A stretch of DNA of 64,000 nucleotides, from assembly GCA_001630475.1 (NCBI GenBank), contig KV419423.1, forward strand, positions 124,001-188,000. The letters run 5' to 3'. Position numbers and translations under genes: made by a program. The notes beneath the pieces are model-generated. The model saw only the letters and a list, made by a program, of their open reading frames with translations, did not search any database and was not told where the DNA came from. Shown here piece after piece: positions 54,501-64,000 of the stretch (position 1 is its first letter; every line of letters begins with the position of its first letter). The DNA comes from Sistotremastrum niveocremeum HHB9708 (Eukaryota > Basidiomycota > Agaricomycetes > Sistotremastrales > Sistotremastraceae).

Positions 54501-57500
54501 TCCATGTCATCTGCCCTGGCCTTCTTCGGATCCAATCAAAGTCTCCTATGTTTCACTTGTGATTGCTTGCTCTGGGATGACGACAAGTCTAATTTATCCC
54601 CATCTTGTCAGGAGGTCTGTTCTATCACAGGCGTCAGATCAATGGGACAAAGGGACAAGGGACGCACACCCGTCTCCGCGCCTCGAACTCATCGCCCTGC
54701 ACTTCTCGTATATTTCTTCCCACCACCCTCCTGTCGGAATCCACTCAGTGTTGTGCACATGCCTCAAACTCCAGTGCAGGAGATTCTGATGCACAGCGCC
54801 TTTCTTGGTGTCGAGTAAAGTCACCGAAGCTCTATGTTCTCTTATATTACCATGGGATACTCGGTATCCGGTACGCTTATCCATACTTTCCCGTTCAATT
54901 ATTGACACCGTTGAAACGCTGCGCAGACTAATGCTCTTGGTTTCGCTGGTACTTGCGGAGACCTCAGTCCACCAATCCGATTTTTTGTAGTTCATCCAGC
55001 CAATGGCTCTCGTCGGATATCGCCGTCTATCCTCGCGTCTCTTTCATTTTGCCTATGACTTGATCGGTGGCCCAGAAAATACACATGACTATTGAATTGC
55101 AATGAGACAGCCAAGCTTGACACAAGTCTGACGCAGTCTTCATCTCGGGATGAAGGACCTACTTTCAGCAGTTGATTCATCATCTAACTTAATTGCCTTT
55201 TATAGAAACCGTCTGCGACCACATTTTTTCCGGTTCCATCCGTCGAATCTCATAATCTTCCATTGCATGCTCGCCAGTGGAAGCCTTTCCGAGCATAAAC
55301 AGCCTAACCACAACAGGTCTCGATTTGCACATAGCGTAAGGGAAGCCTACCGATCGGTATTCTAAAAGTCTCTTATTAAGCGGTCCGACCCTTTGCCCTC
55401 AGGCTCCTGTTCGTTCATATATCACCGTGTTGCTCCTCTCGAGCACGACTTACCTTCACAAAGAACAGCATGATTCGAGGAACAGTACGCCTCCTATCAT
55501 ATCACAAAGGGAACGAGCATGATGGCCGACCCTTCTCCTACAGGTAACATGGTCGTGGCGAGCTGTTTCTCATACCCGCCAACATACTGGCCACGATAAT
55601 CTTTACATAGGCAAAATATTCGCATCTTACTGCTGGCAATATCCGGGTCTGACGGAGAATCCCATGAGATGAAGACACCGGAATTTTCTTCTCCTATTGA
55701 TCCTGATCTTTTTCACAGGCATATCGCCCGTCACTCGGGAGTCAAGTTACCTTATCCTCAGAGAAGGGGTTGTTCCTGGTACTTCTCGTGCTCTCATTCG
55801 GTAATCTTGCAAATTGACACTCGTGCTCGTCTCGGTTACCCGGTCTTCTTTCCTGCAATGTCAGCGACGCTACCTCCAAGAAGCCACGTTTTTACGTCTC
55901 CGGACAACGCAGCTGTCTACCTACCCCCTCTTTTCTACCGTCACCTTACTCTTCGTCCCCGCCATCAGGCGCCATGCTGATTATCGGCTATTTCCTCCTG
56001 TCTCGCTATTATCCGCTCGCGTATCTCAAAAGCATCCGCTCCTATCTCTTTGCCTGTCTAGCGCATCAATGACGATCAACGTCTAATTTTCAATCTTACT
56101 TCCCATCGATTTGGACCAGCGTCGGACTCGGATTGGTGTGCACTAACTACATTGGGGTACCCCACGAGTCGCCTCGTATCTTGGGATATATTTCGGGGGT
56201 GAGGGGCAACATACTCTAGAAAGTCACCTGCGGACTGCGACCTTTCTACGTCCTTCGAATCTCTTCTGTGTGCCTCGTCGTATGCTTGCCGTCGCCCCCG
56301 GAATAATGAAGTGCTTCTATTACATGTGCACTTACGAATAACTCGCAGGATACCTCGTTCAAGGGCCCAAGATCTTAAGACCTCTCAGGCTCTCGTCCCG
56401 GAATCCCCCTGATCGCCCATTCGTCGAAAGGCCTTCTTTCGTATCTATGTGCTCACGCGATTTCTCCGAGTGTGATACTTTGTGGGTGCGGCGTTCGAGG
56501 CCCACGCAGCAGCATTACTGCGAATAACGCGGAGAACAGATACGATGGGAACTAGCCTGCTAATCTCCTATGAAAGTGCATGGACCATCCGAGCTAGAGC
56601 CAATATGTTCGTTCGCTTTATCCCAAAGCTGTTCATATCGTGCTTATCAGTGCATCTATCATTGCGATTGTGCTACCAAGCTCATTGCTTTCATACGATT
56701 CATAGTAATGGTGATGGTGATTGTGGCTGTCAGCCAGCTGGCAAGTAAGTCTCCTTCGATCCCATGTACACATTTGCTTTGAATACGTACTGACCTTAGC
56801 GACATGTTCATAGACGAACTTCATTCATCCTTCTTTGACATAATACTCGGATCGAATGAAGCGATTCGCCTTCGTTCGTCATAATCCTCTGCCTCCCTGG
56901 AGTCCCGCCTTTCCATACCTGGTCTCATATCACGTTTACATCTTCAGTTCGCGGCGATGAGCGTTGTTGCTAGCGTCTCTCTCATCGTGTGGTATTACGT
57001 CAAGTTATCTGATAAGACACTATATTACTACGGTACGCCCGAGATATAATCCCGACTCCGTGCCTGTCCCGCCTCCGGAGACTCGAATTAAACCCTGACT
57101 CTCAATCCTGAGAGACGCGCTTCGGGCCATCGACTCACTTAGGAACCCAATGCAGGTAAACTGCATGCGAAAATAAGGACACCCGTCTTAGTTGCCCGAT
57201 TGCACTGTTTGACCGAAAGACCGGTGATGGGAAGCTTGGGCTCGGAATCAGATGTTTCCGTCGGTTTTCTCATCTGCATCAGTGGTACATCGTGGAAATC
57301 ATTGAATGGTGGTATGCCATAGCTGAACATATGTCTTCGAAGCCATCTGGACTGCCTCGGTGAAACTGGTAAGGTAAGAACAACAGCACCCCTGGAGGGA
57401 GAGCATGTAAACGAAACGCACGCGGACTACACAAGGCAAAGCAAGGCGCGCATTAGCCAACTTGGGAGAGGTGCGGTTGAAAGTGGTGATAAGATAGTTA

Positions 57501-58427
57501 GAGATAAGGTAAGGTTTACTATTCGTGTGTTCGCCTTGTCGGAAACTCCGGAGATCAAGTGAGACGTCGGCGGCGATTCTGCTTCCCTTCTCTACTCTTG
57601 CCTTGTTAAAAAGGCCCTCCCTGAAATCGATTTGATGGCCCTCCGTCTTCCCCTTTTTATGCATATTCATACGTGTGCTTTAGCGAATCTATGTCCATGT
57701 TTGATGAGTCTTTGAATTGGGATCGTCGGATCCGGCCCGTTAGGCACAATTGGGAAGTTCGCATGCGTGGGCACGGAGGGGCATCGAATTGCATGTTATG
57801 ACGTCGTGTTCGAACGTTCTGGCCTTGCATTATGGGGACACAACTATGAGGGTGATGATTGCATAGACATAGTACAGTATGTGCGAACAACAGGGAAATG
57901 CATGAACAAAGTACGTACTGATATAAACGACGCAGTCCGAAAGCCTCGTCATTAATGAGGGATCGGGAAGCTAGATAAAGTTACAAGAAAACAAGTGATA
58001 GATAAAATGGGATGGATGTACGATAAGGAACAGAAGAGCATGCGTGGTGGAGTGAAAGACAGGAGAGACGTTATGACCAAAGAAAGAGATGCCTGGGAAG
58101 TGGATGAATAATAAAACAAAGCAGTATCCGGAGACTAGGACCAGAAGGGAGGTTGGGAGATCGAGATAACGGATAAAATGAGCGGGAGAAAGGAAGGGAA
58201 GAGAAGTACGGAAGTAGCAGCGCCGGAGGGAGATAATTTGGATCCTTGAAAAGGCAATAAATGCACCGACGGATTGAAAGAAGAGGGCCCGCTCAATCTT
58301 TCCTGCCTTCTCTCTTCTCCCATGCAAACAGCTCTGCCAATCATCCGTAATCCTTTGACAATCAGACGCAAGGGATGCGGGGATGCACTCCATTGCAGGC
58401 AAGGACGTCTAGGAAACATCTTTGCTT
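54501..58427. other. Gene-poor stretch
   Basis: Only short frames occur on both strands. Nothing was recognised up to the end of the ATG13 gene. Confidence 0.45.
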
Positions 58428-60932
58428 CTAGTCAAGCTCTAGCCTCCCCATGATCTCTTCGCTGCCACCGCTGCCGCCACTTCCACCACTGCCACTTCCT
58501 GTTCTCCCACCGATGATTCCAGGAATACTGATCCCGCTTCCGCTAGCACTACCTCCCGCGCTTGGCGGCGATGTCAGCGACTCGGCACGATACCGCTGAT
58601 GCTGAGGCTGAAAACGGGACAAAGGAGCAGTTCTTTCTCTGGGTGAAGGTCGATCACGCTCGCGAGGTAGTGATGGATCTTGGCCGCGCGGAGAGAGGGG
58701 TGAAGGTAGGGCAACATTGTTTCGTAATGCTGGCGGCGAGTCTGTATACAAACCTTGTCGGGGGACAGGTAATGCTGAGGAGGGGGTCGCCGCGGATGTG
58801 GTAGTAAGTGGGATGGAAGTTCTGGATCGGTTGGATGGTGACGGTGGGGCCGATGCAGTCTGGATGGGAGCCAACGCGGATATGTTACTCCGTGATCTGA
58901 CCCTTGACTTGCCGGGAGATGAGGATGTTGTGTTCGATGACGAAGATCCTGATCCGAGCCCTAGCAAGCTGGCTTGGAAGGTCTCGTTCATCCTCTTGAG
59001 AGCCTCATCGACTTGTGAAGGATTCGTTAGCCCACCGCGCATCGTTGTACTCGCAAGTATACTAGGCGATTGAGGACGGGATGAAACCGGCTCTCGGTCT
59101 CGTACTGAGAGGGGCGAACGAGATTCGATATCGTGCACGAAGCCAGTTATATCATCTTCATCCGTAGCAGTTGACATATACGAGCCAGTCTATGGAACTT
59201 GCATGAGACATTGAACAAATAGAAGGCAAGGAAACACTCACTGCAGGTCTTCCTCCAGGTAATAGCGCATCAGCTACATCCTTCTTCTCGACGCTTCCTC
59301 CGCTACCGTCACTGCCACCTATGCTGGCTGCGCCGATAGAAGACGAATACCTGTGTCCAAAAGTACTCGAGAATCTCCGCTTCCCTGTCGGTCTACTTAT
59401 GCCTGTCGGCAGGGTCCCAGTCGCACCACCTATACCGGGTGGAGGCCCGCTGGCCTCCGACGAACTCTGACCAAAGCTTGAGCGTCGGGCACCGCCATCG
59501 CCTAATGAGGACGGAGTGAATTGATTAGGAGGTGAAGGGCGAAGGGTTCCTGGTACAAGTCGAGGCGAAACAGGTGGCGGGCGAGAGGGCAAGGATGCCC
59601 CTGCGCCTGTGTTGAACCCTGCCGACGATAATGGTGATGCTTGTCGGAATGAAGCGGATGAAGGTGATGATGCGATCGTCGGGCCTCTAAAGGGAGAGGT
59701 AATAGATGGACGACGAAGAGGGACCCCTTGCGGTGACGGCGGAGTGACGCCGGTAGGGGAGATTTCTGTTGATAGAGCCGAGTGTTTGGAGAGTAATGAC
59801 TCCCTCCGCACGCGGTTGGGATTGGGGAAGGGGACAGCATCTTTGGGAGATGAGCTTAGCGATGACGGTTGTCGGGATGTCGGGATCGAGGCGACAGGAA
59901 GGGGTGAAGGTGATGTCAGGCTCGTATTGGACGCGTTTGCATTTCCCCGCAGAATGAATCGGTCTGCGATGGATGTTGTAGTTGGTTGTACCAACGGTGG
60001 CCGGGGAATGGATTGACGCATAGGGAGCGATCCCGGGGACGATGTTGAATGGAGGGAATTTCGGGAGACGAGAGTCGGGGTAAACTCATCGTCGGAGAGA
60101 AAGCGGGATGACAGGAGTGACTCGACTGTATCGATTTCGAAGGTGGAGTCATTCAGGTAGGTTGTATGTAGAGTCAGGGTACCTAGCGGGTGTGAAACGG
60201 ATGGAAACGAGTGTGTCGATGTTCGGAGGGGTTGAGTGTTGGGCGATAAGGGCTTATCTATTTGAAAGTGTTAGATTGAGGAGATTGAATTGACAGTCAA
60301 ACATACCGAAACCCAGGATACCAGTGGCATCTTCACCGATGCTGACTTGAATGCCGAGATTAGCAGTTCGGGAGGAGGCGCCTCTACGTCTAAGTCGTTT
60401 AAATAGAGACCATGCAGGGAGAACACGCATTAAAGTGAATAAACTGCGAAATAGAGATATGCTCTGTTTATAGACTGCGGAGAGTGCGACCTCCTCGTGA
60501 TAAGGCGAAGGCGACTCTGGATGCGATGGGTTAAATACGAGGACCCAGGACTCTAAGAGGACATAGCGAGGCGTTGGTACCACCCGGGCTCTAGAGGATT
60601 GACTGTCCACGAGTACCAGAGCTTGGTTTGTCGTCAGTTCTGGAACTGAGAGCAGGACCTGGAGCTCAAGAGGCGGCGGCGGAGAGGAGAGTGTAGATAT
60701 GGAGTGGTAGAGCCGCAGATTGTCCTTGAACAAGTGCGGGTCTGGCGTCTCGAGATTAAACTATATGCTCGTTAGCTCAGCAATGGTATCAATGAGCATG
60801 CCTTACCCATTTGTCTTGCTTGACGTTGTCCTGCTCGGGCGCGTTCGTAATGCGTGCGTTGGAGACGACGGCGACGAACTTGGAGAAAATATTGCGAGCG
60901 ATTGCGTTGGCTCTCTGTGTCGACTCGGCCAT
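58428..60932 (-). CDS. ATG13: Autophagy-related protein Atg13
   Basis: Atg13 is the regulatory subunit of the Atg1 kinase complex that starts autophagosome formation under TOR control. Minus-strand exons 60932-60807, 60760-60307, 60257-59242 and 59189-58428 join in frame to 785 residues. The N-terminal HORMA domain (about 1-240) is recognisable from NIFSKFAVVSNARITNA, then QDKWFNLETPDP, YVLLESWVLVF, LFTLMRVLPAWSLFKRL and the LGTLTLHTTYL...FEIDTVESLLSSRF block. The rest is Ser/Pro-rich and disordered, with many candidate phosphosites, as is usual for fungal Atg13. EDDITGFVHDIESRSPL near 540 could be the kinase-binding patch. It ends in a Gly/Ser-rich tail. It is divergent from the chromodomain gene, 203 bases apart. 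Confidence 0.92.
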
Positions 60933-61135
60933 TGGCTGCGTCGGGGAGTGTCAGAGAAGAACGGACGGAGAGGTCATGGTCACCGTGACGAGTGCGCTAG
61001 CCGTGCAGCGGACGCGGAGTCTCAACACGCTTCCCAGTCGAGGTCATCGTCCTCTTCCGCACGTGCACGATCGCTGCATCTGGATAAGACGACTGACTCG
61101 CTTTGACGTCGTTGAACTCGTTCTCTGGCGACGAC
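60933..61135. promoter_or_regulatory. Shared divergent promoter, ATG13 and chromodomain gene
   Basis: Only 203 bases separate the two start codons, so both core promoters must lie here. No TATA box was recognised. Confidence 0.7.
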
Positions 61136-63935
61136 ATGAGCGACAATGACGAAGATCTGGGAAATACTCAGTTCGAACCGATGGATGGCGACGACGACAA
61201 CCTCTGGAACGTCGAGAAGATCCTAAATGAGAAAGGCAAGATGTATCTGGTTGCTTGGGAAGGCATTGATCCAGCTACTGGAAAGCGCTGGGAGCCAAGT
61301 TGGGTGGAGAAATCAGCTTGCACGAATGAGCTTATTCGCGAGTGGAAGATGCTGAAACCTGCGAAGCCACGGGGCAGACCTAAGGGCATGTTTCGTCTTT
61401 GGCATCGCTATGTCAACTAATAATACATAAAGGCTCTTCAAGCAATAAACCATCTTCGTCCAAAAGCGTCTCTTCAGCGTCCAGCAAACGCTCATCCAGG
61501 TCTCAGATGGAAGTGATTGTTGAAATTCCCAAGAAGTCAACGAAACGATCTCACCCAGTCGACGACGACGGAAGCTCTAATTCCAACAACAACACGTCAC
61601 GTAAGAGACGTCGATTGGAGCCCACCTCTCCAGAAATACCCCTTCCAGCCAAAGAAGCGAAGAAACCATCCAGTCTGAGATCTTCCAGTAAACCCAGTTC
61701 AAAAGGAAAGAGGGCTGTTTCCTTCGAACCTGAATTACCCGTGGAACGAGATCGCTTCTCCAAAGTACCCAAGAAACGAACACCTCTTCCTGATCTATTC
61801 GAGGACGAACGAGAGGAGTCGGATGTGTCCGTCAGGAAGAAGACGAGGTCTCGAAAGGAGCCGGAAGAGGATCAGGAATATGACGAGGAGGAGGAGCCAG
61901 AAGAGGAAGAACAAGAGGAAGAGGGGGAGGGGGAGGTGAGCCCGCCCCCGTCTCCCCCTCGGGCGCCGACCACGACGAAACCTGCACCTTCAAGTGGGTT
62001 CCACGACGATACGGATTATGATGAACCACCTGCGCCACGGACACCTTCCAGATCAAACCCTCCGCGTTCCACAGGTATGGCTTTTTCCTGCGCTGAGTCC
62101 TTCGCACAACAATTTGAGCTTTCTTGCAAGCGCGCCAAAAAACTACTGAATCATCTCGAGACCCACCACCACACACTCCTTCTCCTCCGCCTCCGCCACC
62201 ATCTCCATCGTTGACCCGCTCGCATTCTGCCACCCATTCGCCACAATCCAAAACCACATCTCCCAAAACAAAACCATCGCCGACCGCTCGAATCAGGACT
62301 AACGGAAATTTACCTTCGATGCAAACAAAATCTGCTAAGGACACCGCGAACATCTTAATGAAGGAAATGCGAAAAGAACAAGAGGCTGCAAAACTGAAGC
62401 AGCAAAAGGAAGAAGAAGAGGCGGAGGAGTCTGACCAGAGAAGTGCGGATTCTGGGATGGAGTTCCCGCAGAAACCGAAACCAAGAGTGTCGGCGACTTT
62501 TGGACCAGCTTCCAAGCAACCGACTAACGGGAAGAGAACGAATGTCCACATCACCATCGTCAATACCAAGGAACAGCCTCTCGGTACTATCGAAGTTACG
62601 ACAAGCACGAAACCCTTTTCGAAACCCCCCTCTGGTAGCAACAAAAGACCTTCGGGTAGTCCATCCAAAGCATCTGACTGGATAGAAGGGTCAGAAGGTC
62701 CCAGCTCATCTAGTCTCTCACTGGCACGCAAGGTGCAGACGCCGAAACAGATGAAGCTCCCCTCTTCCTCCTTATCTCAATCACTCTCCGGATCGCAAAG
62801 TCAGAGCCAGGAGAAGCATCGAGACGGCACTGCCGCCAAAGTCCTCGATATGTCCATTGTCCCGGAGACTCAGGAGACCCCTTCGACTTCCTCGAAATCG
62901 CAGTCTCAACCACAAGGGCAGAGTCAGTCACTGCCACCCGCCACTCAAACTCCTCTTCGGTCCCAAGCTTCCCTCCTGGAATCCGATCCTCGGGGAGACC
63001 CACAGACAGATACGCAGGCATTTCCTTCTTCACCTCCCGTTCCTCAAATCTCGATACATCCATCTCCCGATGCCCCTCCCGAGTCACCACGCGGAAGAGA
63101 CATCCTCCCTGGGCCCATCTCTCCACTCACATCCTCGAGAACAAAATCGAAACCCGGGCCGAAGACGAAGACCTTGACGTTTAGACCGGTTCCCTTTGTA
63201 ACGCCCTCCCGATTTAAATCTTTGGTCAAGAAGAATGGGAGGCAAGGCGATAATGATCCGCCCTCAAGTCCCGTCGAGTCGTTCTCTACACCTTCGCAGA
63301 ACAGCAAAAAGCAACGCGACGCTGGGATGGAGAGTATTGACATCGATTCAACGGGAGTTAGCTTGCCCAAAAGCACTCTGGAGAGTCATGTTGATCAGAG
63401 TCACGAGGGGAAGCAAAGAGAGCCGAGTATTGGACTTGACGATTCGTTTGTGGATTGGAGCGGTGGGGATGCAGATCAGGGAGATCTTGGGGACAATGAG
63501 ATGGATGTGGATAAACGTGTGGATACTGGTGCAAGGAAAGGCGCGTCCAATCACACGGAGTGGCAAGCACACGAAGAGGAGGAGGAAGAGGAGGAAGACG
63601 AAGACGAAGAAGAGGATAAGGATGTTGAGGAGAAAGACGAGGAAGTAGAAGTTGCTAAAGCTCGGGAGCCCGCCAAGCCCGACGAAGAAGACGAAGAAGA
63701 AAGTCAAACGCAAGAGGACGAGGAGCCTGTCAGTCAAGAGAAAGGATCGGTCATCTCTCGTATCAAGAGCATTTTCTCCGCGAGATCAACAACTCCTGTG
63801 ACGCCATCCAAAGCCAACGGACCAGAAGGACGGAAGCAAAAACCACGATTAGAGACTCCCACACGACAGCCTACGATCAATCAAGGAAAGAGCAAGATTG
63901 ACACAGTATTACCGTCCTTGAATGCTGACGAACTG
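61136..63935 (+). CDS. Chromodomain protein, 3' end outside the window
   Basis: ATG 61136 is the first in frame. Exons 61136-61385, 61433-62074 and 62131-63935 join in frame, and a GTGAGT donor at 63936 shows the gene continues past 64000. A chromodomain spans about residues 22-76: NLWNVEKILNEKGKMYLVAW and WEPSWVEK, with the aromatic positions expected for binding a methylated lysine. The rest so far is long and disordered: basic patches (KRRRLEP), strong Glu/Asp runs, Pro/Ser and Gln/Ser-rich linkers. This suggests a nuclear scaffold with its main domain downstream. It could be a heterochromatin reader, but orthology to Swi6 or Chp1 cannot be decided here. Intron 1 uses a GC donor (GCATGT). 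Confidence 0.83.
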
Positions 63936-64000
63936 GTGAGTGAATGCATCTGGGGAAAGTTTGGTTCTTAGAAGTGGTGTAGAAATTGTTGGATGAGGCT

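Noticed and set aside
59609-60016. Plus-strand frames opposite ATG13
   Set aside because: They are shadows of the Ser/Pro-rich Atg13 coding strand.
61832-62731. Minus-strand frame of 299 codons
   Set aside because: It lies antisense to the chromodomain gene exons and is generated by their biased composition.

Overview
The window looks like a contig piece from a filamentous basidiomycete, probably an agaricomycete. The recognisable genes have many short introns of about 45-60 bases with GT..AG borders and CTNA-type branch points. They encode eukaryotic cytosolic or mitochondrial proteins: glycyl-tRNA synthetase, the autophagy protein Atg13 and a chromodomain protein. The transposons are of kinds common in Agaricomycetes. 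No rRNA, tRNA or CRISPR was seen. There is one run of N at 31682-31846.

Layout. 1-5.5 kb is mostly decayed sequence with weak minus-strand gene remnants and a diverged 150-bp duplication. 5.6-8.4 kb is a complete ten-exon glycyl-tRNA synthetase gene with a likely mitochondrial leader and an internal cytosolic start. It is followed by a broken tandem copy of its own last exons (8.8-9.3 kb). 9.3-15.0 kb is gene-poor. 15,023-31,279 is a 16.3-kb DNA transposon with inverted ends, arrays of a CTTTCC motif just inside both ends, and a 6-bp target duplication (CAGGAC). 31,587-40,739 is a Ty3/Gypsy chromovirus-type LTR retrotransposon with identical sequenced LTR parts and a 5-bp duplication (GCGGA). 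40.7-58.4 kb is again gene-poor, with one convincing small gene. 58.4-64 kb is a normal gene pair: ATG13 on the minus strand and a divergent chromodomain gene that runs off the right edge.

The 16.3-kb element is the main discovery. Its gene order is a retroviral-integrase-like DDE transposase (+), an unresolved gene or genes (-), a large protein ending in a JmjC-type Fe(II)/2-oxoglutarate oxygenase domain with its HxD...H metal ligands (+), and a 1030-residue protein with a Cys-rich N-terminus (-). The genes are arranged convergently and divergently and fill the space between the inverted ends, so they appear to form one mobile unit rather than chance neighbours. The joint carriage of an integrase-like transposase and a putative chromatin demethylase-like enzyme suggests a self-mobilising element that also acts on its chromatin; this is inference.

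Three smaller hAT-like insertions with 8-bp duplications sit on top. Two nearly identical 300-bp elements lie in coding sequence, one in the last exon of the JmjC gene and one between the gag and pol parts of the retrotransposon; each puts a TAA exactly at its left border. A 1.6-kb element sits at the 3' splice site of intron 1 of the Cys-rich gene, and its target duplication copies the acceptor AG, so the coding sequence stays intact. The nesting gives a relative order of events: large element and retrotransposon first, 300-bp elements later.
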